Assembly: GCA_037718865.1 (NCBI GenBank)
Contig: JBBJMP010000017.1
Span: 59,957-123,956 of the forward strand
Source: JADCRZ01 sp037718865
GTDB lineage: Bacteria > Bacteroidota > Bacteroidia > Chitinophagales > Chitinophagaceae
DNA length: 64,000 bases
Reading direction: 5' to 3'
The notes under the pieces: generated by a model
Databases searched by the model: none
What the model was told of the DNA's origin: nothing
Seen by the model: the letters and a program-made list of their open reading frames with translations, nothing else
Position numbers and translations under genes: made by a program
In this document: piece by piece, positions 37,101-45,019 of the stretch
How the letters are laid out: each line of letters opens with the position of its first letter
Position numbering within the stretch: position 1 is the stretch's first letter

Positions 37101-37521
37101 AAACATAAATATCCAGTAAACCATCGCCATTGACATCAGCCATGGTTGTGCCGGTGGACCAGCTGATCCGGCCTGTCACTCCGGCCTTGATCGTAATATC
37201 TTCAAATGTAAAATTTCCGTGGTTAAGGAACAGCCGGTTTCCATTCCTGTTACTGGTAAAATAAACGTCATCCAAACCGTCGTTATTTAAATCACCTATA
37301 GCTACGCCGCCTCCATTGTAGCTGTTCTCATATTGGAGTGGATTAACATTTTCATCTTCTTTAACCTCGTTAGTAAAATCAATGCCGGTCGAATCAGCAG
37401 GAAGCAGGGTAAACAGCGTGTTCAGCTTTTCTTTGCGATCCGGTGAAGCGCATGCCAGAAAGAAAAGGAGAATGTGCAGATGTGCGAATGTGCGAATGTG
37501 CGATTGTATGGAAGATCTCAA
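34177..37521 (-). CDS. CRTAC1-type lipoprotein (FG-GAP repeats, ASPIC/UnbV domain), copy A
   Basis: A 1,114-residue lipoprotein with about thirteen Asp-rich FG-GAP loops (DLNNDGLDDVYFTSN, DVNGDGLLDIYVC, DYDVDGDLDMVLL, DINKDGLPDIYVSND, DLDNDGDLDLVVNN) and an ASPIC/UnbV domain at about residues 520-610 (RIKLAGEGKNRFGIGAKVEL). The only usable start is TTG at 37521: no in-frame ATG precedes it after an upstream stop, and none lies in the signal segment. The signal peptide (SHIRTFAHLHILLFFLAC, lipobox LAC) is partly encoded by a GTGCGAAT-type repeat. It follows SusD after 101 bp and precedes the small anchored protein by 10 bp. Confidence 0.9.
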   Translation of the reverse strand: MRSSIQSHIRTFAHLHILLFFLACASPDRKEKLNTLFTLLPADSTGIDFTNEVKEDENVNPLQYENSYNGGGVAIGDLNNDGLDDVYFTSNRNGNRLFLNHGNFTFEDITIKAGVTGRISWSTGTTMADVNGDGLLDIYVCHSGNLPGPERANELFINNGSNDRGIPHFLEQAHSFGLADSAFSNQAAFFDYDVDGDLDMVLLNHSPVRFNNLDETAINHLMTKPDSLTGLKLYRNDKNLFKEVTRHAGIRNARLNFNLGVSVADINKDGLPDIYVSNDYLAPDLLFMNKGNGSFIDELEERISVTSQFSMGNDIADINNDGWPDIYTLDMLPEDNRRQKLLFSNDNFELFDLRLKTGLHAQYMRNMLHLSNGNGSFSEIGQLAGVSNTDWSWAPLFADFDNDGWKDLFVTNGYPRDYTNMDFQKFMGEYLRDKQGRVQKANLLELVKKMPASDVRNYSFQNRGGITFSDKSGEWGLNAVSNSNGAAYADLDNDGDLDLVVNNMNKAAYVYRNNARLQNVHNFLRIKLAGEGKNRFGIGAKVELFYENQHQVQEQLMSRGFQSSVSPVLLFGTGVNTSIDSLVVTWLGKKRQVIKRLACNQDIIVKQSDAILRETGGPAKTQAVFTSLPSPVNYVHRENPVNDFKRQPLLINSLSYEGPCMAKGDLNGDGRDDLFIGGAAGFPGAVFLQGKNTTFYKIAETDLENDAFHEDTDAVIFDANDDSYPDLFVASGGYDHFMAGDGALQSRLYLNDGTGKLSRSSTALPQLLISAGAVAAGDMNGDGHPDLFLGGRVIPGRYPETPASFILLNDGKGKFREATGEICPKIAAAGMFTSAVFADLDEDGQEELLTVGEWMPLQVWKTIDGKLEDKTGAFIDKPGYGWWNSMQVKDLNGDGKPDVVAGNQGLNCQWRAGDREPVEIYYKDFDDNGAVDPVFCYYIQGKSYPFAGRDELLEHISMMRTRFPDYASYANARISDIFTPAELNDAGRLFANRMASTVWVSNSSGKYVEKPLPVQAQFAPVYAISIADFNKDGKMDLLLGGNVYYCRVKTGINNSNQGQLFIGDGSGSFQYAPQAACGLEIKGEVRSFCLFDNLLFAGMNGKALQAYQFGKRQY

Positions 37522-37620
37522 ATGTCTGTGATTATACTTATGTAAATGCGTTAATTTTTACAAACCGGTCGCAAATCTATTATACTTCCCGGTTGTGAGC
37601 ATTCGCACATTTGCACATCA
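37471..37620. repeat. Inverted GTGCGAAT-type repeats around the start of CRTAC1 copy A
   Basis: The left unit 37472-37490 (ATGTGCAGATGTGCGAATG, extended by further GTGCGAAT copies to about 37506) and the right unit 37600-37618 (CATTCGCACATTTGCACAT) are complementary at 18 of 19 positions. They enclose about 109 bp with the TTG start of CRTAC1 copy A. The left unit lies inside the coding sequence, the right one 2 bp from the end of SusD. The units resemble short repeats I recall as dispersed in some Bacteroidota. The RNA could fold into a long hairpin covering the start. Confidence 0.65.
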
Positions 37621-37622
37621 AC

Positions 37623-39239
37623 CTAGTATCCCGGGTTTTGCTTAAGTTTAGGATTCGTATTTAGGATGGCAGCAGGGATAGGCATTAATTTCCTGTAATC
37701 GCCATTAGGTCTGTGTGAAAGCCATGACTTGGTAGTGAAAATGCCAAAACGGATCATATCCTGGCGCCGGCGGGCTTCCTGGTTAAATTCCCAACCCAGC
37801 TCATCGAGGAAACGACCATACTGAATATCGGCGCCTCCTTCCACTGTTGTTCCTTTATAATCCCTCCTGCCGTAATCGTACACACTGCCAGCCTGCAATT
37901 GAGCTCCTGCTACCAAAGCTTTTGCCGGATTAGCGGGAAAGCTTCTCGTGCGGATCGTTGATACAATGGTTGCCGCTTCATCAGCTTTACCGGTACGTAA
38001 CAAGCACTCCGCTTTCATCATCATAACATCAGTAAGCCTGAATAACGGAACGTCATTGCTTAAGTTGGTGAGCGCACCCGTTTTGTATTCATATTTCCCC
38101 AGATGAAAACCATGCACTTCCTGAGCAGAATCTACACCGGGTATCTCATTGATAAACGTCAGCGGCTGGCCGCTAAAGGGCCCATAACCGCCTTTCAACT
38201 GTACCCCGGTGGAAGATACCTGCGGGCCCTGGATCCAGTTTTCCTTTAAACGCAAGTCCTGAGGATCATAGGTGTCAATAAATTGTGGAATGGCAGCAAT
38301 GCCTCCCCAGCTCGACGTTGCCAGGTTATAGGTTTTCTGGTTTTCCGGATGCAGCGTTTCCATGTGGATAGACATGCCACCGGCATAGATCTCATCGTAG
38401 GGAACAGCAAAAATAATTTCACTATTCGTAGCATTTTCCGTTGCAAACACTGCCCGCTGCGTAGGGCTTAGGGAAAACCTGCCCGATGTTAAAATGGCAT
38501 CACATGCCGCGATGCACTTATCCCATTGCTGGGTTCCCGTATACACCTGTGCATTAAGGTACATTTTTGCCAATAAAGCATAAGCGGCCCATTTGTTAAA
38601 ACGTCCATAGTATAAACGGTTAGACTGGCTGTTTAACAAAGGCAGGGTTTCAGTTAGTTCTTTGATGATAAAATCATTTACCTGCTGGCGGGTGTTCTGG
38701 TCTGCAAGGAAGCCCGGTTCTACATCAAAACGAGTAACTATGGGCACGTTACCATACAAATCGCATAACACATAATAAAAAGAAGCCCTCAGGGCGCGAA
38801 TTTCGGCAAGCACGCTATCCTTCCCTGAAGCGATAGGAACAGACCCCGATTCGATCTGAAAAATTAACCGGTTGCAGTTGGTTATTCCGCCATATGCTGC
38901 GGTCCAGTTTCCTCCGGTGCCGTCTGTATTCGTCCAGACGTGCTCATGGAGCCTGCGGTAACTTCCATCATCCACCCATCCATAAGGCCGGGCTGTTATA
39001 ACAAGTTCATCCGCGGTGACCTCCTGTGTACGAAAAAAATTGCTGCCACCGAAACCTAATACATTTCTCCAGGCACCGTAAGCCGGCCCAACCAGCGATA
39101 CCAGGTCGTTGGCACCTGGTGTGAACGTGTCGGATACAATCTCTGTATAGTTCTTGTCTGCCAGTTTCGTGCAGGCCATAAAGAAGAGCGCTACGGAAGC
39201 TACAATGGTGGACCAAATCATATTTTTATAGAATCGCAT
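37623..39239 (-). CDS. SusD/RagB-family outer-membrane nutrient-binding lipoprotein
   Basis: About 538 residues from the ATG at 39239 (MRFYKNMIWSTIV); a TTG two codons earlier is less likely. Lipobox FFMACTK makes it a lipoprotein. SusD features are clear: TADELVITARPYGWVDDG, TPTQRAVFATENATNSEIIF, FRLTDVMMMKAECLLRTGK (the conserved TPR-like helix), and ELGWEFNQEARRRQDMIRFG near the C-terminus. It acts as lid on the SusC channel and binds the substrate outside. It lies 17 bp after the SusC gene and 101 bp before CRTAC1 copy A. The ligand cannot be read from the sequence. Confidence 0.95.
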   Translation of the reverse strand: MRFYKNMIWSTIVASVALFFMACTKLADKNYTEIVSDTFTPGANDLVSLVGPAYGAWRNVLGFGGSNFFRTQEVTADELVITARPYGWVDDGSYRRLHEHVWTNTDGTGGNWTAAYGGITNCNRLIFQIESGSVPIASGKDSVLAEIRALRASFYYVLCDLYGNVPIVTRFDVEPGFLADQNTRQQVNDFIIKELTETLPLLNSQSNRLYYGRFNKWAAYALLAKMYLNAQVYTGTQQWDKCIAACDAILTSGRFSLSPTQRAVFATENATNSEIIFAVPYDEIYAGGMSIHMETLHPENQKTYNLATSSWGGIAAIPQFIDTYDPQDLRLKENWIQGPQVSSTGVQLKGGYGPFSGQPLTFINEIPGVDSAQEVHGFHLGKYEYKTGALTNLSNDVPLFRLTDVMMMKAECLLRTGKADEAATIVSTIRTRSFPANPAKALVAGAQLQAGSVYDYGRRDYKGTTVEGGADIQYGRFLDELGWEFNQEARRRQDMIRFGIFTTKSWLSHRPNGDYRKLMPIPAAILNTNPKLKQNPGY

Positions 39240-39256
39240 GTTCAAATATTTATGAA

Positions 39257-42256
39257 TTAGAAACTAACGTTTATCCCTGCGGTGAAAGTCCGGGCACTGG
39301 GATATTTATCCCTGTCATCATTACCTGGCGTAAGACCGATACGGTTCAGTTCCGGATCAATTCCTTTATAATCTGTTATTACAATGGCGTTCAGCATGGC
39401 TACGTAAACGCGGGCATTTTTTACAATGTTTCTGATATTGCCTATGCCGTAACCAAGGGTTATATTGTCCACCTTCCAGAAATCACCGTCCTCTATGTAA
39501 TAACTATTGTATTGTAAAGGCACGTTCTTATCCAGGACTGCCGTACCAAATACTTTGTCATAGGCGGAATTCAACTGATTGTATTGCGTACGCCCTGTAT
39601 TTTCGTAATACATGCGCTGGAAGTTAAGAAGCTGGAAATCGAATGCGCCGCGCATGGTGATGGCAAGATCGAATTTTTTGTAGCGGAAATTATTATTCCA
39701 ACCGGCGTAGTATTTGGGTAACCCGTTTCCCAAAACCATTTTGTCTTCGTCTGCAGCTTTAAAATCCTGGAAGGCCACAGGTTTCCCATCTTTACCCTGG
39801 TAAATCCATCTTCCCTTATCATCTACACCCGTAACTTTAAACCCGTAAAATTCACCGATAGCTCTGCCGACCTTAACCCTGTGTGTATAAGTCTGAATGG
39901 GCTCGCCTGTTCCACCCGCATTAAAAAAGTCATTCGTTGTTTTATAATCCTGATTAGAAAGGGAAACCAGTTCATTACTGTTGGTAGAAAAGTTTATACT
40001 GGAAGACCATTCAAAATTTTTATTGGAGATGGGAACAACATTTACTATGGCTTCAATGCCTTTATTTTCCATTACGCCAACATTTGCCCAGGTTGTGCCA
40101 AACAGGTTTGGAGGAGTTGGTACGGGGTATTGATAAAGCAGGCCATTTACTTTGCGTTTGTAGGCATCGAATGAACCGCTGACTCTGCCCTTGTACAATG
40201 AGAAGTCGACACCGGCGTTAAATTCGGCTTTTTCTTCCCAGCGGAGATTAGGATTTGGGTTACTGGTTGGAACCAATTGAGGGACCCAGCGTCCGTTGGA
40301 AAGCGTATATCCACTGTAACCCAAACGGGCCACTCCTAAAAAAAGAGATTGGGGAGGCGTACCGGTTATTCCATAGCCTACACGTAATTTCAGGTCCTCG
40401 ATGGCAGTGATGTCTTCCATAAATTTTTCCTTGTTGATCCTCCAGCCTACGGAAACGGCCGGAAATGTACCCCATGGCTCGTCGGCTCCCACAAGTGCGG
40501 AAGTAGCTTCATGTCGCACACTGGCCATCAACAAATATTTTTCCATATAGCTGTAAGTGGCCCTGCCAAAGAAACCAATCAGGTTCCTGCGGTTTTTATC
40601 GGTGCTCAGGTCAGTGATACCCCGTCTACGAGCATCTCCCTGGCCTAAATTATTATACGTGAATAAGTCTGTGGGGAAATCCCAGTTTTCGGCATAGGAA
40701 TTCTCAAAGGTATTATCCTGGTAAGAATACCCTCCCAACACCGAGAACGAATGATTATGGAAAGATTTGAGATAGTTGGCCGTTAATTCCAGGAGGTTTT
40801 CGAGGGTTTGGGTAGAGCCCCTGGAAGCATATCCATTCCTGGTGTCGCGTACGGTCGATATGTGTCGCTTGGATTCTGAATAACCTCTTAACTCGTTAAA
40901 CCTGGTGCGCGCAAATAAACCGGTTATGGTTAACCCCTTTGCCGGCGCTAATGTTAACGTACCGGCAAGGCGTGTATTCTGGTTTGTATTTTCACCATCG
41001 CTTTCTTTTATTCGGGCTATAGGATTTGAATATAAATAAATGCCCGTTTGCTCATGCCATGATCCATTCGGGTTTTTAACCGGGCTCGTCGGGTTACGGA
41101 TCAGTGCATTCCGGTACGTTTCTCCGTTAAAGTCGAAACCGTTGCCGGAAGTATTGTACCGCTGATCTGTATTGATCAGGTTAAAATTTGCCTTTAATAT
41201 CCCGTTAAACATCGAGTGGTTGACGTCAAACCGGCCGCTAAGCGCCCGGTTGTCAGATTCCAGCATGACGCCTTCAAAATAACGGTAATTTAAATTTACC
41301 AGGTAATTCGTTTGCGCATTTCCTCCGCGGTAACTAAGGTTGTGGACGTGTGAAATCGGATTTTGTATTATTTCATCGAACCAGTCTGTGTTTGCCCCCT
41401 GGTCTTCAAAAGCAGTCACCCCTTCGGCTTTTTTCTGGCGATATTCCTGGGCGTTCAGCATGTCGGGCTTGCGTGCGATTCTTTGGGTGCTGATATAACC
41501 GCTGTATTCAACCGACTGAATACGGCCGTTGGATTTACGGGTGGTTATGAGTATTACCCCATTAGTACCCCTTGTACCGTAGATAGCTGCAGCGGCTCCG
41601 TCTTTCAACACATCAATTGATTCGATGTCTTCCGGAGCTACCGTGCGCAAGGTGCCCGGGATACCATCCACTAAAATTAAGGGTTGGGAACTGGCATTGA
41701 TTGAATTAATTCCGCGAAGAACGATCTGGGAATTACTGACCGGACTGCCCGTAGGTGTACCAATAGACAGGCCGGCGACTTTTCCCTGCAAAAGCTGGCC
41801 TGCATCGTTGACCGCCCCTTTTACGAAATTTTCCGATTTAACCGAAGCCACGGAAGCAGTCACCTCTTTTTTCTTTTGGGTACCATAGCCGATCACCACC
41901 ACTTCATCAAGGTTTAAAGATGTTCGCACAAGCTCGAGATTCAAGGATTGTTGGTTGCCGATCGCTACTTCCTGCGTACTATAACCCGAATTGGAAATTA
42001 CGAGTACCCCTCCTGCATCCGGCACAGTAAGGCTGAACTTGCCGGCTGCATCTGTAACGGTTCCGATGGAAGTTTCTTTTAACAGGATAGAGACGCCGGC
42101 CATGGGCTCACCAGTTTTTGACTCCACAATAGTTCCGGTAACGACCTTATCGAAAAAAAAATTAATCGGGGGGTTATGCTTTGCCCAAACAGGAGAAGTA
42201 AATAAAAAAAGACAGACAAAGAACAGCCCTGCAGCAGTTTTATTCATAGAAAGCAT
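39257..42256 (-). CDS. SusC/RagA-family TonB-linked outer-membrane transporter
   Basis: A 999-residue protein with a signal peptide (cleavage near VWAKH, residue 26). Next come a carboxypeptidase-regulatory domain (VTGTIVESKTGEPMAGVSIL, about residues 40-115), a plug (SLNLDEVVVIGYGTQKKKEV to LITTRK, about 113-243, with the family signature VDGIPG and IYGTRGTNGVI) and a barrel ending AGINVSF. No FecR-interacting N-terminal STN domain is present. The transporter imports oligosaccharides or other large molecules, driven by TonB, together with SusD. It is the first gene of a probable seven-gene leftward run; a promoter-like site is seen upstream. Two ATGs, 42256 and 42247, are possible. Confidence 0.95.
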   Translation of the reverse strand: MLSMNKTAAGLFFVCLFLFTSPVWAKHNPPINFFFDKVVTGTIVESKTGEPMAGVSILLKETSIGTVTDAAGKFSLTVPDAGGVLVISNSGYSTQEVAIGNQQSLNLELVRTSLNLDEVVVIGYGTQKKKEVTASVASVKSENFVKGAVNDAGQLLQGKVAGLSIGTPTGSPVSNSQIVLRGINSINASSQPLILVDGIPGTLRTVAPEDIESIDVLKDGAAAAIYGTRGTNGVILITTRKSNGRIQSVEYSGYISTQRIARKPDMLNAQEYRQKKAEGVTAFEDQGANTDWFDEIIQNPISHVHNLSYRGGNAQTNYLVNLNYRYFEGVMLESDNRALSGRFDVNHSMFNGILKANFNLINTDQRYNTSGNGFDFNGETYRNALIRNPTSPVKNPNGSWHEQTGIYLYSNPIARIKESDGENTNQNTRLAGTLTLAPAKGLTITGLFARTRFNELRGYSESKRHISTVRDTRNGYASRGSTQTLENLLELTANYLKSFHNHSFSVLGGYSYQDNTFENSYAENWDFPTDLFTYNNLGQGDARRRGITDLSTDKNRRNLIGFFGRATYSYMEKYLLMASVRHEATSALVGADEPWGTFPAVSVGWRINKEKFMEDITAIEDLKLRVGYGITGTPPQSLFLGVARLGYSGYTLSNGRWVPQLVPTSNPNPNLRWEEKAEFNAGVDFSLYKGRVSGSFDAYKRKVNGLLYQYPVPTPPNLFGTTWANVGVMENKGIEAIVNVVPISNKNFEWSSSINFSTNSNELVSLSNQDYKTTNDFFNAGGTGEPIQTYTHRVKVGRAIGEFYGFKVTGVDDKGRWIYQGKDGKPVAFQDFKAADEDKMVLGNGLPKYYAGWNNNFRYKKFDLAITMRGAFDFQLLNFQRMYYENTGRTQYNQLNSAYDKVFGTAVLDKNVPLQYNSYYIEDGDFWKVDNITLGYGIGNIRNIVKNARVYVAMLNAIVITDYKGIDPELNRIGLTPGNDDRDKYPSARTFTAGINVSF

Positions 42257-42284
42257 CGTTTTAGCGTGGAGGAAATGTATGTTG

Positions 42285-42315
42285 TAAATCTATCTGTTGT
42301 CGAAGGTCAGAACAA
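42285..42315 (-). promoter_or_regulatory. Predicted promoter of the susC-led operon
   Basis: On the minus strand TTG (42313-42315) and TAGATTTA (42285-42292) are 20 bp apart, one mismatch from the -7 consensus TAnnTTTG. It ends 28 bp before the ATG at 42256. This would give a very short leader, and no other match was seen in the 200-bp gap. Confidence 0.3.
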
Positions 42316-42464
42316 TACAATAATTATCCAATTTTTGACTTATTTTAACACATTTGTACCAAAAGCCGTAGCACGGAATGAAATCAAACCATAAATTCAA
42401 TAATACATTCTTGCTAATGGCCGCCACCTTTCCCAATGACCGCCTGTTCCGGCCTTGACTGTTT

Positions 42465-43286
42465 TCATAAAACCTGTGGATTTAAGGGAGAGGAAACAAG
42501 TGAACCTACAGGCAGGCTATTCAACCAGGTTTTAAGGTCATTTTCCTGCCACTTATTTTTGGGATCAACGATCCTTGCCCCATCGGCTACGTATATTATT
42601 GTCATTACTTCCCGCATTTTTTGCGACTCGTTACCTGGTGCGCTATGAATAGTAAATCCGTAATGCCATGTTGCGTCCCCTGCTTTCATCTGCGAGGGCC
42701 TGCTTATTGGATATCCCTTATCCTGCACGTATTCATTAAATTCCTGTTCCGATTCATCTGATATCTCAAAATCAAATACATTTCCTGATTTGTGTGAGCC
42801 GGAAGCGAATGTCAGCATGCCCATACCGTCATTGATGTCAACCAAAGGCATCCACATGGTAATTGTTTTATGGGTATCCAGGGGCCAGTAATATTGATCC
42901 TGGTGCCAGGGGGTCGGGCCACCCCCGGCTTCCTTAAACAAGGCCTGGTCGTGGTAAAGGCGCACATTCTCAACGCCTAATAAATCAGCGGCCATTTTTC
43001 CAAAACGTTTTGCCAGGGTAAATTTTTTTACCTGTTCGTCGGTTGCCCACAAATTCATGATTTGCAAAAAGGCCTTGCCGTAAGTGTCACGGTCTTCAAG
43101 TTTTCTCTTCTCCGTATTCTGCTGATCAGCGGCCCGGAGTATTACGGGCCTGAAAGCGTCCAGCTCGTCAGGAGAAAGAATATTCCGGAAAAGCGTGTGG
43201 CCATTCTTTTGAAATTCATCAATCTGTTCTTTCGGAACGCGAATAAATTCGCTTAAGGAGGGGAGCGTTAACGCCGAACTTGACAT
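42465..43286 (-). CDS. Phytanoyl-CoA dioxygenase (PhyH) family protein
   Basis: A 273-residue 2-oxoglutarate-dependent oxygenase. The iron ligands are seen in TPWHQDQYYWPLD (His and Asp, about residues 135-137) and in TWHYGFTIHSAPGN (His near 211), with Arg downstream for 2-oxoglutarate. The N-terminal part (FQKNGHTLFRNILSPDE) matches the family start. It is cytosolic. The nearest gene downstream is SusC (208 bp), and upstream a divergent AraC regulator is 121 bp away, so the regulator probably controls it. The pattern PhyH plus cupin/AraC beside sugar uptake genes suggests oxidation or demethylation of a sugar derivative, an inference. Confidence 0.85.
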   Translation of the reverse strand: MSSSALTLPSLSEFIRVPKEQIDEFQKNGHTLFRNILSPDELDAFRPVILRAADQQNTEKRKLEDRDTYGKAFLQIMNLWATDEQVKKFTLAKRFGKMAADLLGVENVRLYHDQALFKEAGGGPTPWHQDQYYWPLDTHKTITMWMPLVDINDGMGMLTFASGSHKSGNVFDFEISDESEQEFNEYVQDKGYPISRPSQMKAGDATWHYGFTIHSAPGNESQKMREVMTIIYVADGARIVDPKNKWQENDLKTWLNSLPVGSLVSSPLNPQVL

Positions 43287-43302
43287 GATGCGTAATTTGC
43301 GT

Positions 43303-43332
43303 CAAAGTAAATGGTTATGGTATCAGGACAAA
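43303..43332 (-). promoter_or_regulatory. Predicted promoter of the PhyH gene
   Basis: On the minus strand TTTTG (43328-43332) is followed after 18 bp by TTACTTTG (43303-43310), one mismatch from TAnnTTTG. It lies 17 bp before the ATG at 43286. The 121-bp gap also serves the divergent regulator. Confidence 0.4.
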
Positions 43333-43407
43333 ATGATTTAATTAGTCAATTCTTGTTGTTTTTTATCCAACATTATTATTTACTTTCAATCATAAATTAA
43401 AATTGCC

Positions 43408-44277
43408 GTGATCAAACCTGCTTTCGAGGCAATCAATTCCCTGACTGAAAATTCTTTCCTGGTAAGAGTATTTGAAGAAGAAGCCTTTACTTCTCCGTAT
43501 CATTATCATCCCGAATTTGAACTTACGCTGATTACCAGGGGAAGCGGTAAGCGGTATGTGGGAAATCATATGGATCATTTCAAGGAAGGTGACCTTGTAT
43601 TTTTAGGCGCAAATTTACCGCACTGCTGGAAAACTGATCCCATCCATAAAGGGGAAATCAATGCTGGCTCGATCGTTATTCAGTTCACCGAAAATTTCCT
43701 GGGTGCAGACTTTTTTAATAAACCGGAGCTTGCAGTTATCAGTAACTTGTTGAAACGAAGCAGTTGTGGAATACAGTTTAAGGGGGCAGCGGGGGCAGCG
43801 ATCTCCGAAGCAATAAAAAACCTCGCCGGCGAAGAAGTAAGGTTTAAGCAACTGCTTTACTTACTGGATATCCTTTACCGGCTTTCTATCACTTCCGACT
43901 ATACCCAGTTAAACCGCTTGAACCATATCTACACCCGGAATGGCAATGACCTTGAAAGACTTAACACCGTGTTCAGTTATATCATTGATAATTTCAAGAT
44001 CGGCATCTTATTGAATGAAGCAGCCAGTCGGGCTAACATGACGCCGAATGCCTTTTGTAAATATTTTAAAAAAACAACTCATAAAACTTTTATAGAGGTA
44101 GTGGTGGAATACCGCCTGCATTATTCTACCATCCAGTTAATTCATACCAACAAATCGGTGGCTGAAATTTGCTTCGATTGCGGATTTAACGACGTGGCTC
44201 ACTTCAGCCGCATGTTCAAAACAAAAATGAACATTTCGCCGCTTCAATACAGGAAGACCTTTGTAAAAAACCTGTGA
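43408..44277 (+). CDS. AraC family regulator with N-terminal cupin
   Basis: A 289-residue regulator starting at GTG 43408. Residues about 27-80 form a sugar-sensing cupin (SPYHYHPEFELTLITRGSGK; GDLVFLGANLPHCW). The last 100 residues carry the double HTH (IGILLNEAASRANMTPNAFC; SVAEICFDCGFNDVAHFSRM, then FKTKMNISPLQYRK). No earlier ATG is available in frame. It is divergent from the PhyH gene, the natural target. By analogy with other cupin-AraC regulators it should activate genes on sugar or sugar-acid binding. Its stop is followed directly by a perfect inverted repeat that can terminate transcription. Confidence 0.9.
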   Translation: MIKPAFEAINSLTENSFLVRVFEEEAFTSPYHYHPEFELTLITRGSGKRYVGNHMDHFKEGDLVFLGANLPHCWKTDPIHKGEINAGSIVIQFTENFLGADFFNKPELAVISNLLKRSSCGIQFKGAAGAAISEAIKNLAGEEVRFKQLLYLLDILYRLSITSDYTQLNRLNHIYTRNGNDLERLNTVFSYIIDNFKIGILLNEAASRANMTPNAFCKYFKKTTHKTFIEVVVEYRLHYSTIQLIHTNKSVAEICFDCGFNDVAHFSRMFKTKMNISPLQYRKTFVKNL

Positions 44278-44280
44278 TTT

Positions 44281-44341
44281 TTTAGCCGCAGATTCGCAGA
44301 TTTTTTGGTTAGGAAATATAATCTGCGAATCTGCGGCTAAA
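44281..44341. repeat. Perfect 22-bp inverted repeat (dispersed palindrome or terminator)
   Basis: Arms 44281-44302 and 44320-44341 are fully complementary (TTTAGCCGCAGATTCGCAGA and its complement, plus two further bases), with a 17-base loop rich in T and G. It starts 3 bp after the AraC stop. Hairpins of this AGCCGCAGATT type are known to me as scattered repeats in Bacteroidota. Between convergent units it can serve as a bidirectional terminator. Confidence 0.75.
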
Positions 44342-44348
44342 TGCAGGC

Positions 44349-44423
44349 TCATTTAACCGATGTAATCCACCAAACATTATCTGACGGGTCGGTAACGCCA
44401 CAGGTCCTGCCATAGCTCTTCAT
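44349..44423 (-). pseudogene. C-terminal scrap of a VOC (glyoxalase/PhnB-like) protein
   Basis: Minus-strand codons read KSYGRTCGVTDPSDNVWWIT followed by SVK and a TGA at 44349-44351. This is the typical final strand of vicinal-oxygen-chelate proteins (GRxxGVxDPxGNxWWI). Only about 25 residues remain; the rest of the gene is gone. It lies between a palindromic repeat and the rlpA-like gene, consistent with a repeat-associated deletion. Confidence 0.6.
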
Positions 44424-44439
44424 TGTATATGAGGTTGCT

Positions 44440-44868
44440 TTACTGCTGCTTTTTCCCCCACTCCAGTACTTCTACCTTTACCTTCGCCCGTCCCTGTTTT
44501 ACCATTCCCAATTTTTTAGCGGCTTCCCTGGAAAGGTCAATGATCACTCCTTCGGACCGGTTCCGCCTGGTCGGTCCGCGGTCTAGAATACGCACCTTAA
44601 CTACCCTCCCTTTCCTGATATGGGTTACGCGAACGACTGTCCCGAATGGATAACTGGGATGTGCCGCCACCAGGTGTTTATTATTAAACGTTTCCCCGTT
44701 CGCTGTTCTTCCGCCCTGAAAGGAATGACTGTAAAAGGATGCCAGCCCGATCCTTGTTTCTTTAACAGCAAAGCGCCCTGCCTCCGGAGACCTGGTTTCG
44801 TTACAGGTACAGCTTGTTAAAGCCAGACAAAAAGGAAACACAACATATAATACCGCACTACCTAACAT
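44440..44868 (-). CDS. rlpA: RlpA-like septal-ring lytic transglycosylase family lipoprotein
   Basis: About 142 residues from the ATG at 44868 (MLGSAVLYVVFPFCLALTSC); a TTG start at 44904 is less convincing. The signal has a lipobox (LTSC). The double-psi barrel shows GLASFYSHSFQGGRTANGE and VRVTHIRKGRVVKVRILDRG with the catalytic Asp in ILDRGP, then IIDLSREAAKKLG. RlpA cleaves glycan strands lacking stem peptides during division. The SPOR domain of longer homologues is absent, so it may be a short paralogue. It stands alone on this strand. Confidence 0.85.
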   Translation of the reverse strand: MLGSAVLYVVFPFCLALTSCTCNETRSPEAGRFAVKETRIGLASFYSHSFQGGRTANGETFNNKHLVAAHPSYPFGTVVRVTHIRKGRVVKVRILDRGPTRRNRSEGVIIDLSREAAKKLGMVKQGRAKVKVEVLEWGKKQQ

Positions 44869-44962
44869 AGGGGGCAAAGTTTCGTTATTGCTCTTAACGG
44901 ACAAAATTAATGTTGGTGAATGGTTCTACGAACTACAATCAGTCAGGCGAAAATATTCCAGA

Positions 44963-44992
44963 TTTGAAATCAACGAATAATTACTAAATTGG
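44963..44992 (+). promoter_or_regulatory. Predicted promoter of the Gfo/Idh/MocA gene
   Basis: TTTG (44963-44966) and TAAATTGG (44985-44992) are 18 bp apart, one base off the -7 consensus, 27 bp before the ATG at 45020. It lies in the 115-bp gap between divergent genes. Confidence 0.3.
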
Positions 44993-45019
44993 CATTGTAA
45001 CGCAAAAATAGCAAGCTAT

